Shown here: positions 17,859 to 28,078 of the stretch, one piece after another
How the letters are laid out: the number at the start of each line of letters is the position of its first letter
Numbering within the stretch: position 1 is the stretch's first letter
Source of the DNA: Endozoicomonas sp965199185
GTDB lineage: Bacteria; Pseudomonadota; Gammaproteobacteria; Pseudomonadales; Endozoicomonadaceae
NCBI GenBank assembly: GCA_965199185.1
Contig: CBDAQW010000007.1
Span: forward strand, 1 to 64,000
Length of the DNA: 64,000 bases
Direction: 5' to 3'
Position numbers and translations under genes: made by a program
The notes under the pieces: generated by a model
The model's database searches: none
What the model was told of the DNA's origin: nothing
What the model saw: only the letters and a program-made list of their open reading frames with translations

Positions 17859-19307
17859 ATGCACTTGTCGGTTATTTCGCCCATTTTGGGTATATTGCTG
17901 ATGCTTTTCAGCACATCCAGTATTCCACCGGTTATCGTCGCACTGATATATGGGGAGCGTGAAATATCACTATTCCTTGTTACCTTTGTGATAACTATTT
18001 TTGTTGGTTTTTTATTCTGGTTTCCGTTTCGGCACAGCCGCAAGGATTTAAAAAACCGGGATGGTTTTCTGGTCACCGTTTTGTTTTGGGTGGTTCTTGG
18101 ATCCGTTGGCTCGCTTCCGTTTCTGTTGATGGAAAGTCCTGAACTGAGTGTCACAGATGCTTTGTTTGAATCTATGTCCGGCCTGACTACGACCGGAGCC
18201 ACCATTCTCACCAATATTGAAGCTTTACCCCGTTCAATACTGTTTTATCGCCAACAACTTCAATGGCTCGGAGGCATGGGTATTATTGTTTTGGCTGTCG
18301 CTATTTTACCTATGTTGGGCATTGGTGGCATGCAGCTCTACAGAACCGAAACCCCCGGTCCTGTGAAAGACACCAAGCTAACGCCTCGCATCACCGAAAC
18401 CGCAAAAGCACTCTGGTATCTCTACATGATTCTTACCCTCGTATGCGCCTGGGCATATTGGCAGGCAGGAATGAGTGTTTTTGATGCCATCAGTCACAGT
18501 TATACGACAATCGCCATTGGTGGGTTTTCAACTTACGACGCCAGTCTTGGGCATTTTGACTCTCCGCTTATCAACAGTATTTCCACCTTCTTTATGCTCT
18601 TGGCCGGAATTAACTTTGCCCTGCACTTTACCGCATGGAGAAACCGCTCCCTGCGACACTATTTTCAGGACCCTGAAGTGAAAGGCTATCTTGGCATCCT
18701 AGGTGTGGTTGGACTTATTACTGTTAGCTGCCTTTACTTTACTGAAACCTATGGGCTGACAGACGCCATAAACTACGGATTATTTGAAGTGGTCTCTGTA
18801 GCCACTACCACGGGTTATGCTTCCACAGGTTTTTCAGCCTGGCCTACGTTCTTGCCTCTTTTGTTGTTTATGTTGAGCTTTATGGGCGGTTGTGCTGGTT
18901 CTACGGCAGGCGGCATGAAAGTGGTCAGAATTGTACTGATCTTTAAGCAAGGAGTAAGAGAACTTCGTCGTTTGATTCACCCCAATGCGATCTTCACCAT
19001 CAAGCTGGGCGGCCAAAAAGTGGATAATCGAATTGGTGAGGCGGTCTGGGGTTTCTTTGCCGCTTACCTTTTCCTGTTTGCTTTCATGTTCCTGATGCTG
19101 CTGGCGACCGGTCTGGATATTACCACTGCTTTTTCGACGGTCGCCTCCTGCCTGAATAACCTTGGTCCGGCTTTGGGAGAAGCAGCCGCCAACTACGAGT
19201 CTCTCCCGGATGCCGCTAAATGGATTTTATGTTTTGCCATGCTACTTGGCCGGCTGGAAATATTTACTCTATTGGTTTTATTCACACCCACCTTCTGGCG
19301 TTATTGA
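17859..19307 (+). CDS. trkH: Trk system K+ channel subunit TrkH
   Basis: Inner-membrane K+ translocating subunit of 482 residues. It starts MHLSVISPILGILLMLFS. The four pore-loop repeats of the TrkH/Ktr family are visible: ESMSGLTTTGATIL (about residue 106), SYTTIAIGGFSTYD, EVVSVATTTGYASTGF and ASCLNNLGPALGE. Alternating hydrophobic helices give the usual 10 or so membrane spans. TrkA, its gating regulator, is encoded immediately upstream. The gene ends at a strong palindrome shared with the converging large gene. Confidence 0.97.
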   Translation: MHLSVISPILGILLMLFSTSSIPPVIVALIYGEREISLFLVTFVITIFVGFLFWFPFRHSRKDLKNRDGFLVTVLFWVVLGSVGSLPFLLMESPELSVTDALFESMSGLTTTGATILTNIEALPRSILFYRQQLQWLGGMGIIVLAVAILPMLGIGGMQLYRTETPGPVKDTKLTPRITETAKALWYLYMILTLVCAWAYWQAGMSVFDAISHSYTTIAIGGFSTYDASLGHFDSPLINSISTFFMLLAGINFALHFTAWRNRSLRHYFQDPEVKGYLGILGVVGLITVSCLYFTETYGLTDAINYGLFEVVSVATTTGYASTGFSAWPTFLPLLLFMLSFMGGCAGSTAGGMKVVRIVLIFKQGVRELRRLIHPNAIFTIKLGGQKVDNRIGEAVWGFFAAYLFLFAFMFLMLLATGLDITTAFSTVASCLNNLGPALGEAAANYESLPDAAKWILCFAMLLGRLEIFTLLVLFTPTFWRY

Positions 19308-19317
19308 GCAACTTATT

Positions 19318-19356
19318 GAGTAATCATGTGCTGTCATTAAGAGCACATGATTACTC
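19318..19356. terminator. Long bidirectional hairpin between trkH and the 1564-residue gene
   Basis: Perfect 15-bp stem GAGTAATCATGTGCT/AGCACATGATTACTC with a 9-nt loop. It sits 11 bp after the trkH stop and 4 bp before the stop of the converging gene at 19360, so it can serve both. Confidence 0.75.
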
Positions 19357-19359
19357 CCC

Positions 19360-22300
19360 CTACACCTCAGTTTGTTTTGTTAACGGAAACGCCTTTCCTT
19401 GTTCTGTTTTAAAAAAGCCTAAAAACGCTCTTGTAGCCCTTGTTCCTAGTCTCTGTTCTAGCAGTTCTGCTAAATGATCAATACCAAACGTTGAGAAAAA
19501 GTTCAGAACTGCTTCAAGCCCTTTTATGTTATGAGGAAACACAAAGGGTAATGGCATCTCGTATCTGGATTTTTTTATCCCAAGCATGTTTTTCTGCCAA
19601 GCAATCATGAGCTGTGCAAGCCTATTGACATTCATGTTTTGGTCTTCAATATGCATTAAAAGCACAAAAAGCAGTAACTCCTGATAATGACCCGATTCAT
19701 CCCTGTTCTTAATCAAAAGCTCAGCAAGTTCTTCTGCCTCATTACCATTCCATCGATTTGAGGAATACTTTATCGGAGCAATGGTTTCGCTATCTTCATT
19801 CAACTTATTACGAGTCATTATTTGAGTGCGAAGCCCGTATCCAAAGATACTGGTATTGAACTCTGATGAGCTTTTCGATTTTGATTGAACTGGCTGTTTC
19901 TCTTGTGAGATTGGCATTTTTTTTTGTAGATATTGTTTTTCCCTTTTTTGCTTTATAACATGCTTACCTAAATCAGATTCTGACTTGTGTCGCAAGTGTG
20001 ACACTGTTTTTGATGGTTTTCTCCTATCAATAGGAGCGTTGATATAAGAAAATCCTGTAGCTTTAATCATTTTTCCTTTAGAAGAAATAGGCTTAACGGT
20101 AGCCACTGAAGAATAACCTGATTCATCTTTCATTAAATTTTCATCATTATTTGCTCCTGTAAAAACTCGTAAAACACTAGACAACGATGTGCTTCTTTTG
20201 GGAGGCTTCTTTTGAAACAAATTATCAGGATTAACCTTTAGATGGTTTATATCGCTACTAGATTTGGCATGCCTTATTGTGGATACTGAATATTCAGCTT
20301 TCCTCTTTTGAAGCATTTCTTCGCCTTGAATAATAATAGTATCTGCCAGGGTTATAGCAATCTGTCCTAAAGTACTTCCCGGTTTAAAAAGCTTCACTAG
20401 CTCATCCAGCTTATAATCACTATTCAGTTGACGCCTTTGCTTGTAAAGATTTCCACCTACTTGATGATATTGATAGATTTGTTTTTTAATATTGTAAGAA
20501 GTATTTTCTGCTGCATCCATTAAGTATTTAATACTCGCCTCGTCCTTACTATATTGAAATTGATTGAGACATACACACATTAAATCTACAGCACTTCTCA
20601 TTATCACAATGTAATCTTCATGACTATTAATCAATTCCAAATCCTGTCGAGAATATTTATTCTTATCTATTAAATATTGTTTTGAAGATTCATAACTTCC
20701 CTTTTCATCGACTAAAAAACACTTACTCAGTTCAACAATATAGTTCTGGTATTTTCTTATAACATTCCATAATTGATGATTATCCTCTACGCTTCTATTA
20801 TTTTTTATATAATTAAGGACAAATTGAAAACTATGAATAATTTCTTGAAATTTTGAAAGCACATCAGAACCTCCTCTGCAGGACAGTGCATCATTACCGA
20901 CAATAGCCCTCCCCTGAGAAATAGTATCTCTAAAAAATTCAAAAGAAGTAGTATCATTAAAAAAACCTTCTATATCTTTAGTGTGCTTTTCTCGTTGTTT
21001 TTTTGTCTCCTTATCAATAGCTTTAACAGCCTTTTTATAATTTGGCTTTGATTGTTTCTTAGTTTCACCTTTGTATTTAATCACAGAATTCTTCAATGTT
21101 ATTGTCTGATCAGAAACCTGGAATATCAGGTTAATATCTATTGTAAAATCTCCCTTGAATTTTTCTGTCCATCCCGAAAGCATCATTTGATCATAAGAAA
21201 GATGATACTTAATTTGGAACTGTCCATTTGAAAAGACAAATATCTCAAACTTCTGACTTTCCGGATCACTCTGGTTAGAATTTGTAGGATTATGCCTTGG
21301 ATAACCGAGCATTTCCAGAACACCCTCGAATTCAACATCTCCTCCTCCTAAACCACCGAAAACAATACTCCTTAGGGTATTGCCCATATCCTGATGCAAA
21401 AGCCTGCAGAGAAGCCTTATGATGTCGTAGCGATCTTTAAAATGAACATCTAAAATATCAAGCACTCCACCTAACCGACTCGCGCTTATAATTTCTACCT
21501 CATTACCAGCAGATGCGTTACTATTTTCGGATGACGAGTAAAATCTTGATTTTAGAGCTTCGAGCTGCCTCTGAGAGTCATAGGTAGTAAAGACTTCTTC
21601 CTTGCTCTGAGAAATCGTCTGATTATTAGTGCTTACATATTTAACAAAAACAGGTAATCGACCGATATCTCTCCGAACACTTTCGTTTAGTTGATTGAGA
21701 GACTGATTATCAAACTTAATAACTCTATCTTCCCCCTCAAGAAATTGAAACAACGGTAAACGATGAATAATTTTAAGTATTTTATCCCTTAATAAATCAT
21801 CATCCAGCGAAATATCTTCATGCTCAAAATCGAGCTGCCAATCAGAACGCCAATCATTGGATCTTTCGACAACTGATTCACTATCCTGACTACCTTGAAA
21901 AATTTTATTTTTCAATTCATATAAATCATTCAGACTAATATAGGTCGAAATAATTTCTGTCAGTTTTCCTGTCCGCATAATTCGAAATACAGTTATGATA
22001 TGTCGTTTAAGGTCTATTTGATCATTTGGCAGTAATACATTAATGTTTCTATAATCCTTCCGAATAAACTCTCTGATATCCTTGATTATGTTATTTGAAA
22101 TACTTCCATCTTTGTCAAAAGATTCAATATGGGCCGCCAATATTTCTGCATTAAATTCGAAATATTCTTTATGACCACTTTGCAAAGCAAGCCATTGTGC
22201 TAACCAGGCTTTAATATAATCATTACTTTTATTGAGCACTCCACTACCATCCATCCCATCCATTTTCTTATCTTCCTGTCCTCCATTTCCTGATGATTGC

Positions 22301-24054
22301 CGCCTTCTATCACTTTCACGACGAGAATTAACACTCTCACTCCTCTTTTTACTGCGCCCTCTATTAGAACCGGAATACTCACCACTACCACTCCTTTTTT
22401 GTGAGTGCTTTTGTGGGCTTTGACCATTAGCATCCAATGGCTCTTTTACACCTTCCCGGTCACCTATTATCTTTGAAACAGATTTAATCAATGACAGTTT
22501 TTCTCTTGTTTTGTTAAGCTCAATACTTAGTGATTGAAGCCTGCTTTGAATAACATTCAGTAAAAAACCATAAGAATCATCCATTACTTCTTGTTTTTTG
22601 ATTATCCGTTTTTCTATTTTCTTAATTTTTTCTTCTAGTCTGTCTATCAAGCCATTAAGTTTTACTTCTTCTTTATTATTTTTCTCATCATTATCCTCAA
22701 CCAATTCTTCCAAATCTTCTGAAACTAACCTTTCTAGAGAAACAAACGCCATATCGCCTAACAACAAGTCCATGAGAAGGTGAACTTCTTCAGTATCTTC
22801 TTGTTGTTGACGTAATATTTGATCTACCCGGTTCAAACGGTCAGCAAGACCTGCTACGATGAGCTCACCTCTATTTTTACGAATATTATCAAGATCAACC
22901 GACTGACTTTCCTGTCTCCTTAATTTCTCAAGTTGCCAAATACGATCTTCAAACCATATTAATATCAGGAGAGTTTGCTCTAATGTTAATGCACCGGTGT
23001 AAACTCCTTCTGAAGCACTCAATTCTGGCCATCGTGCGATCAGGTGCTGGAGACTCTCAGCCAACAGCTCTAATTGTACTGGGGATTGTTGAGTAACATC
23101 TAATATCTGTTGATACAGATTTTCCGCCTCGGGAACTCCTGCAAGCAGGATAAATAATTGAATGATGGACAGGTTATCGGATTCTGTCCTATCAGTGAGA
23201 TGCACCTCTTCTATAAGACTATTATTGTTATTAGGTACGAGCGTTACTCGTTTGCTTTTCTTAGTCTTGTTCTCTTTATTATGCTTAACATTTTCAAATA
23301 AATAGTCTCCTACACTATAAATGACGCCTTTTGAAGTCATTTCTTCTTCGACTCTCTTTCTTGAGTCATGTACGTAAAATGGCATATCCAGTTTATTTAC
23401 ATTATTGGGAACATTACTTTCATCCCCTCTCTTTTTTGATTTTTCTTTATCACTATTTTTTGAATTATCATCATTATCTCTTTCTTCCTTATAATCCTTA
23501 AAATGATTATCAACCTTTTGATCCTCTACGATTGCACTCAAGACATTTGGAGCAAAAAAAAACGGTTCTTCAGCACCTGTAAAACTAAAAAAAACAAACA
23601 GCTTATCCAGCCATCCTTCTGTTTCTTTTTCTGTTAAGCCTATTTTATTGATCGTTGTTTTTTTTATTATTATTTTCCTATCGTATAAATTATTTGTCGT
23701 AGAATTGCTGCAAACTATGGACTCACCACCATTCGGTTGAAACATTACAATGGAATCAACACCGTTTCTCCTGTATCGATGCGCTGAGTTTTCATGACCT
23801 CCGGGAATACGTTTATTGTCATGTGTTGTCATGGCGACAACGTCCCAATCCTGATAATCAGTGATAGTTGCCCAAGGCGTTACTGAACAGTACCAATTTT
23901 TCTCTGACAATATGTCATTTTCTACAGAATTATTGTCGACGTTTTCTGGTACATTTGCCTGAGCTAGCTGCCCATAGCAGAAGAGCATGCATAGACAGGC
24001 ACAGAACCATCTCAAACGTTTTTTAAGAATGACCATTAACGTCTTAAACCTCAT
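19360..24054 (-). CDS. Unrecognised 1564-residue secreted protein, A/T-rich
   Basis: I recognise no family. A signal peptide is clear at residues 1-34 (basic MRFKTLMVILKKRLR, hydrophobic WFCACLCMLFCYG, cleavage near AQA-NVP). Visible regions: an acidic/lysine-rich low-complexity stretch (about 190-230); helical segments with a coiled coil near 465-490 (NGLIDRLEEKIKKIEKRI); an Arg/Ser-rich stretch at about 545-600 (RSKKRSESVNSRRESDRRR); further Ser/Lys-rich tracts near 1280-1300 and 1340-1395; a helical C-terminal region. Codons are strongly A/T-biased: the line at 23401-23460 has 16 G/C of 60, against 31 of 60 in glyS at 25501-25560. It lies between trkH and glyQ, suggesting acquisition. No Shine-Dalgarno precedes ATG 24054. 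Confidence 0.75.
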   Translation of the reverse strand: MRFKTLMVILKKRLRWFCACLCMLFCYGQLAQANVPENVDNNSVENDILSEKNWYCSVTPWATITDYQDWDVVAMTTHDNKRIPGGHENSAHRYRRNGVDSIVMFQPNGGESIVCSNSTTNNLYDRKIIIKKTTINKIGLTEKETEGWLDKLFVFFSFTGAEEPFFFAPNVLSAIVEDQKVDNHFKDYKEERDNDDNSKNSDKEKSKKRGDESNVPNNVNKLDMPFYVHDSRKRVEEEMTSKGVIYSVGDYLFENVKHNKENKTKKSKRVTLVPNNNNSLIEEVHLTDRTESDNLSIIQLFILLAGVPEAENLYQQILDVTQQSPVQLELLAESLQHLIARWPELSASEGVYTGALTLEQTLLILIWFEDRIWQLEKLRRQESQSVDLDNIRKNRGELIVAGLADRLNRVDQILRQQQEDTEEVHLLMDLLLGDMAFVSLERLVSEDLEELVEDNDEKNNKEEVKLNGLIDRLEEKIKKIEKRIIKKQEVMDDSYGFLLNVIQSRLQSLSIELNKTREKLSLIKSVSKIIGDREGVKEPLDANGQSPQKHSQKRSGSGEYSGSNRGRSKKRSESVNSRRESDRRRQSSGNGGQEDKKMDGMDGSGVLNKSNDYIKAWLAQWLALQSGHKEYFEFNAEILAAHIESFDKDGSISNNIIKDIREFIRKDYRNINVLLPNDQIDLKRHIITVFRIMRTGKLTEIISTYISLNDLYELKNKIFQGSQDSESVVERSNDWRSDWQLDFEHEDISLDDDLLRDKILKIIHRLPLFQFLEGEDRVIKFDNQSLNQLNESVRRDIGRLPVFVKYVSTNNQTISQSKEEVFTTYDSQRQLEALKSRFYSSSENSNASAGNEVEIISASRLGGVLDILDVHFKDRYDIIRLLCRLLHQDMGNTLRSIVFGGLGGGDVEFEGVLEMLGYPRHNPTNSNQSDPESQKFEIFVFSNGQFQIKYHLSYDQMMLSGWTEKFKGDFTIDINLIFQVSDQTITLKNSVIKYKGETKKQSKPNYKKAVKAIDKETKKQREKHTKDIEGFFNDTTSFEFFRDTISQGRAIVGNDALSCRGGSDVLSKFQEIIHSFQFVLNYIKNNRSVEDNHQLWNVIRKYQNYIVELSKCFLVDEKGSYESSKQYLIDKNKYSRQDLELINSHEDYIVIMRSAVDLMCVCLNQFQYSKDEASIKYLMDAAENTSYNIKKQIYQYHQVGGNLYKQRRQLNSDYKLDELVKLFKPGSTLGQIAITLADTIIIQGEEMLQKRKAEYSVSTIRHAKSSSDINHLKVNPDNLFQKKPPKRSTSLSSVLRVFTGANNDENLMKDESGYSSVATVKPISSKGKMIKATGFSYINAPIDRRKPSKTVSHLRHKSESDLGKHVIKQKREKQYLQKKMPISQEKQPVQSKSKSSSEFNTSIFGYGLRTQIMTRNKLNEDSETIAPIKYSSNRWNGNEAEELAELLIKNRDESGHYQELLLFVLLMHIEDQNMNVNRLAQLMIAWQKNMLGIKKSRYEMPLPFVFPHNIKGLEAVLNFFSTFGIDHLAELLEQRLGTRATRAFLGFFKTEQGKAFPLTKQTEV

Positions 24055-24365
24055 TTTTTTTATACTGTTTAGTGAACTAAGTTAATGAACTAACTCGATG
24101 ACTCTCAGGCTAACAACTGTTATTTCGAATATAAAAATAGAAGCAAATTGGCCTTTGACCACTTATTATGTTTCCTGTCTTAGCTTCCCCCTTCAAGCCT
24201 TATACTTATTGCTGCAAATCGGTATAATCCGCCTTTATTTTTGACAATTCACACCCTGACTATGGTTTATAAAACTATTGAATCAGGGAAACGAACGCCA
24301 GAAGCTCCCGCTGGCAATCTCTGTTTTTTTGCCAGCAAGTAATTGAGCCTCGATGAGGTACTAAA
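24055..24365 (+). promoter_or_regulatory. Intergenic region with glyQ promoter and leader hairpin
   Basis: 311 bp without a gene. TATAAT at 24223-24228 is a perfect -10; a weak -35 (TTATAC, 24200-24205) lies 17 bp upstream. The transcribed leader holds an 8-bp hairpin, GCTGGCAA/TTGCCAGC (24311-24337), whose loop is T-rich. GAGG (24354) precedes the GTG start of glyQ. No glycine-riboswitch core was recognised. The part nearest 24055 is A/T-rich and would carry the promoter of the large divergent gene. Confidence 0.5.
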
Positions 24366-25310
24366 GTGACTTCCCAAAGCACGCCTGATATTAAAACTTT
24401 CCAGGGCCTGATCCTTGCCCTGCAGCAATTCTGGGCCCGCCAGGGCTGTGTCATCACACAACCTCTGGATATGGAAGTGGGTGCCGGAACATTCCACCCC
24501 GCCACATTCTTGCGCGCTATTGGTCCTGAGAACTGGAACTCAGCTTATGTGCAGCCAAGCCGTCGCCCTACTGATGGTCGTTATGGTGAGAACCCAAACC
24601 GACTGCAACATTACTATCAGTTTCAAGTGGTCATGAAACCTTCTCCTGCTAATATTCAGGAGCTTTATCTGGACTCTCTTCGTGAACTCGGTATCGACCC
24701 ACTGGTACATGATATCCGTTTTGTAGAAGACAACTGGGAATCTCCAACACTCGGTGCTTGGGGTTTGGGCTGGGAAGTCTGGATGAACGGTATGGAGGTG
24801 ACACAGTTCACTTATTTCCAACAGGTAGGTGGCCTTGAATGCTACCCCGTAACTGGCGAGATCACCTACGGACTTGAGCGCCTGGCCATGTATATTCAGG
24901 ACGTAGACAGTGTTTATGACCTGATTTGGACTGTAGGTCCGCAAGGTCCGGTCACTTATGGCGATGTCTTCCATCAGCAGGAAGTTGAAATGTCTACTTT
25001 CAACTTTGAGCATGCGGATACGGAAGAACTGTTTAAGCAGTTTGATTTCTACGAACGTGAATCACATAAACTGGTTGAAAACAGCCTGCCTCTGCCTGCT
25101 TATGAGTACGTACTAAAAGCCTCTCACACCTTTAACTTGCTTGATGCTCGCCACGCTATCTCTGTCACTGAACGACAGCGGTTCATTCTTCGGGTTCGTA
25201 CTCTGGCTCGTGCTGTTGCCAAAGCTTACTTCGATAAACGTAAAGAATTGGGCTTCCCGCTGGCGGATGAAGCCATTCGTAATGATGTTCTGGCTCAGGA
25301 GGAGAAGTAA
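24366..25310 (+). CDS. glyQ: Glycyl-tRNA synthetase alpha subunit
   Basis: Catalytic alpha subunit of the bacterial (alpha-beta)2 glycyl-tRNA synthetase. The 314 residues include FQGLILALQQFWARQGCVI, LDMEVGAGTFHPATFLRAIGPE, YVQPSRRPTDGRYGENPNRLQHYYQFQV and GWEVWMNGMEVTQFTYFQQ, all near-invariant in the family. The start is GTG at 24366 with GAGG six to seven bases upstream. The stop TAA overlaps the glyS ATG, coupling subunit synthesis. Confidence 0.98.
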   Translation: MTSQSTPDIKTFQGLILALQQFWARQGCVITQPLDMEVGAGTFHPATFLRAIGPENWNSAYVQPSRRPTDGRYGENPNRLQHYYQFQVVMKPSPANIQELYLDSLRELGIDPLVHDIRFVEDNWESPTLGAWGLGWEVWMNGMEVTQFTYFQQVGGLECYPVTGEITYGLERLAMYIQDVDSVYDLIWTVGPQGPVTYGDVFHQQEVEMSTFNFEHADTEELFKQFDFYERESHKLVENSLPLPAYEYVLKASHTFNLLDARHAISVTERQRFILRVRTLARAVAKAYFDKRKELGFPLADEAIRNDVLAQEEK

Positions 25311-27406
25311 TGAGTACTAACACACAGGACTTTCTGGTTGAGCTGGGCACAGAAGAATTACCTCCAAAAGCACTGAAAAAACTGTCTGATGCTTTTACTC
25401 AGGGTATTCTTGACGGCCTTAATAAAGAACAACTGTCGTTTGAATCTCATATCTCCTATGCAGCTCCGCGCCGACTGGCACTGCTGGTCAAAGGTCTGGA
25501 AACATCACAGCCAAACCAGAGTCTCGAACGTCGTGGTCCTGCCGTTAAAGCGGCTTATGATGCTGAGGGCAACCCAAGCAAAGCAGCTCAGGGTTTTGCC
25601 CGTTCCAATGGTGTCAGCTTCGATGACCTTGAAACACTGGAAACTCCGAAAGGCGCATGGCTGGTTTATCGCTCTGTCAAACAGGGCGAATCGACCACGT
25701 CTCTAATGCCAGAAATCATTTCACAATCATTGAATACTCTGCCCATTCCAAAGCGTATGCGCTGGGGTGCAACTCGTACTGAGTTTGTACGCCCGGTTCA
25801 CTGGCTGGTAATGTTAATGGGTGATCAGATTATTGATGCTGAAATACTTGGTTTAAAAGCAGGCAATACCACTTGGGGTCATCGCTTCCATGCTAATACT
25901 GAACTGACTATTCATGCCCCTGCAGATTATCAAAAGATACTGGTAGAGCAGGGTAAGGTTCAACCGGACTTTTTTGCTCGCCGTGATCTAATTGAAAGTC
26001 AGGTCAATACTGTTGCTAAAAAAGTGGGTGGTACAGCCGAGATAGATCCGGAATTACTGGATGAAGTAACGGCTTTAAATGAATGGCCTGTTGCACTGTC
26101 CGGTCGTTTCGATGATGAATTCCTGACGGTTCCGGCAGAAGCATTGATCTCTTCTATGAAAGGGCATCAGAAGTATTTTCATGTTGTCGACAACAACGGC
26201 AAGCTTTTACCTCACTTTATTACGGTTTCCAATATTGAGAGTAAAGAGCCTCACCATGTGGTAGAAGGCAACGAGAAAGTGATTCGTCCCCGCCTTGCGG
26301 ATGCTAAATTCTTCTACGACACCGACAAAAAATTCACTCTGGAACAAAACCGAGAAAAGCTGAAGCCTATTGTGTTTCAGGCACAGCTGGGTTCTATTTT
26401 CAGCAAAACTGAGCGTGTAGCCCGCCTTGCTGCTTATATTGCCGAGCAGGAATCCGGCAGTAAAGACAACGCTCATCGTGCCGCACAATTATCCAAATCG
26501 GATCTTGTTTCCGAAATGGTTCTGGAGTTTCCGGAACTTCAAGGCATCATGGGGCAATACTACGCCGCTAATGACGGTGAAGCCGAAGAGGTCGGCAAGG
26601 CGCTAAACGAACAATATATGCCTCGCTTTGCTGGTGATGAGTTACCTTCGACTCTGACCGGCTGTGCTGTCGCACTGGCGGACAAAATTGACACCATCAC
26701 CGGTATTTTTGGTATCAACCAGTTACCAACAGGCAGTAAAGACCCTTTTGCTTTGCGTCGTGCAAGTATCGGTGTTCTCCGTATTATTGTTGAGAAAAAA
26801 CTCAATCTCGACCTGGTGGAACTCATCGATATTGCGTCCGAAGCTTATACGGCAGAAGGCGTTGAACTTCCAGTAGGTAATAAACTAAACACGCTCGTTG
26901 TTGAATATATGCTGGAGCGTTTTGACGCAGCCTATCAGGAAGAAGGTATTTCTGCAGAAATTATCAACTCAGTTAAAGCCCTTCACCCTACCCGACCGCT
27001 GGACTTTGATATGCGTATCAAGGCTATTGCACGATTCAATGAGTTGGACGGCGCTGATGCTCTGGCTTCTGCTAACAAGCGTGTATCCAATATTCTCTCT
27101 AAAGCTGGCGATATTGTTATCCCTGACAGTGTTGATAAAGCTCTACTGAAAGAATCGGCTGAACTTGAGCTGGCAAACGCTCTGCGAAGTATCAAGGAAG
27201 ATGTCTCTCCACTTCTTGAAGATCGCCAGTATGCCATCGCTATGGAAAAACTGGCAAACCTGAAAGAGCCTGTTGATAGTTTCTTCGATCAGGTTCTGGT
27301 TAATGCTGAAGACGACGCTGTACGCCTGAATCGCTACGCACTACTTAAACAGTTGCGCAGCCTGTTCCTGCATGTTGCTGATATCAGTTTGTTACAGAAA
27401 TCCTGA
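25310..27406 (+). CDS. glyS: Glycyl-tRNA synthetase beta subunit
   Basis: Beta subunit (698 residues) involved in tRNA binding. It opens with FLVELGTEELPPKALKKL, then MRWGATRTEFVRPVHWLVML, ALISSMKGHQKYFHV, and the HD-like part with ALADKIDTITGIFGINQLPTGSKDPFALRR, and ends with an anticodon-binding-type helical region. Length and order are typical. The upstream AGGAGGAG serves as ribosome-binding site within the end of glyQ. It is followed by an intrinsic terminator. Confidence 0.98.
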   Translation: MSTNTQDFLVELGTEELPPKALKKLSDAFTQGILDGLNKEQLSFESHISYAAPRRLALLVKGLETSQPNQSLERRGPAVKAAYDAEGNPSKAAQGFARSNGVSFDDLETLETPKGAWLVYRSVKQGESTTSLMPEIISQSLNTLPIPKRMRWGATRTEFVRPVHWLVMLMGDQIIDAEILGLKAGNTTWGHRFHANTELTIHAPADYQKILVEQGKVQPDFFARRDLIESQVNTVAKKVGGTAEIDPELLDEVTALNEWPVALSGRFDDEFLTVPAEALISSMKGHQKYFHVVDNNGKLLPHFITVSNIESKEPHHVVEGNEKVIRPRLADAKFFYDTDKKFTLEQNREKLKPIVFQAQLGSIFSKTERVARLAAYIAEQESGSKDNAHRAAQLSKSDLVSEMVLEFPELQGIMGQYYAANDGEAEEVGKALNEQYMPRFAGDELPSTLTGCAVALADKIDTITGIFGINQLPTGSKDPFALRRASIGVLRIIVEKKLNLDLVELIDIASEAYTAEGVELPVGNKLNTLVVEYMLERFDAAYQEEGISAEIINSVKALHPTRPLDFDMRIKAIARFNELDGADALASANKRVSNILSKAGDIVIPDSVDKALLKESAELELANALRSIKEDVSPLLEDRQYAIAMEKLANLKEPVDSFFDQVLVNAEDDAVRLNRYALLKQLRSLFLHVADISLLQKS

Positions 27407-27422
27407 AGCTAAACTGATAAAG

Positions 27423-27447
27423 TGCGACCTTCGGGTCGCATTTTTTT
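27423..27447 (+). terminator. Intrinsic terminator after glyS
   Basis: Stem TGCGACC/GGTCGCA closed by a TTCG tetraloop, followed by seven T residues. Textbook Rho-independent terminator 16 bp after the glyS stop. Confidence 0.9.
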
Positions 27448-27517
27448 ATGTTCACAAATGAATGCTGTGCAGAAAACATGCCTGCGCTCTCGATATATCT
27501 TACTGAGATACCGCTTA

Positions 27518-28078
27518 ATGAATAAACTGATCATCCTTGACCGTGATGGTGTGATTAATAAAGATTCAGACAGCTACATCCGGTCTGTTGATGAGTGGCA
27601 GCCTATTCCCGGTAGCATTGAAGCTATTGCGGATTTATCAAGAGCCGGTTATCAGATTGCAGTGGCGACCAATCAGTCCGGCTTAGCTCGGGGTTATTTT
27701 GATGTGAAAGAACTTGATGCCATGCACGCTAAGATGATGGAACTGGTTAAAGCACAAGACGGGCGGATAGCTGCCGTTCTATACTGCCCACATGGACCAG
27801 ATGATCATTGTAATTGCCGTAAGCCCAAGCCTGGCATGATTCTTCAGTTCATCAGCCAGTTTCACCAAAAACCACAAGACGTTTGGGTGGTTGGTGATTC
27901 CCTGAGAGATTTACAGGCCGGGCTGGCAGCTAACTGCAAAACCGCATTGGTCAAAACTGGAAAAGGACTAAGAAGCCTTGAAGCAATAGCCAATACTGAA
28001 AAAGGTTTAAGCGCCGCTCTCGTGTTTGATCACCTGAAATCATTTGCTGATAACATTTTACAAAAGGAAAGTAGGTGA
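27518..28078 (+). CDS. gmhB: D-glycero-beta-D-manno-heptose 1,7-bisphosphate 7-phosphatase
   Basis: HAD phosphatase in ADP-heptose synthesis for the LPS inner core. From ATG 27518 it has 186 residues: the nucleophile motif LIILDRDGVINKDSDSYIRS, VATNQSGLARGYF, the zinc loop CPHGPDDHCNCRKPKPGM and VWVVGDSLRDLQAG. The upstream in-frame GTG (27422) lies in the glyS terminator and is rejected. The stop TGA overlaps the next ATG (TGATG). gmhA, acting earlier in the same pathway, is encoded just beyond, on the other strand. Confidence 0.95.
   Translation: MNKLIILDRDGVINKDSDSYIRSVDEWQPIPGSIEAIADLSRAGYQIAVATNQSGLARGYFDVKELDAMHAKMMELVKAQDGRIAAVLYCPHGPDDHCNCRKPKPGMILQFISQFHQKPQDVWVVGDSLRDLQAGLAANCKTALVKTGKGLRSLEAIANTEKGLSAALVFDHLKSFADNILQKESR

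Noticed and set aside
24055..24365. Glycine riboswitch upstream of glyQS
   Set aside because: No glycine aptamer core recognised; only a simple hairpin with a T-rich loop is visible.
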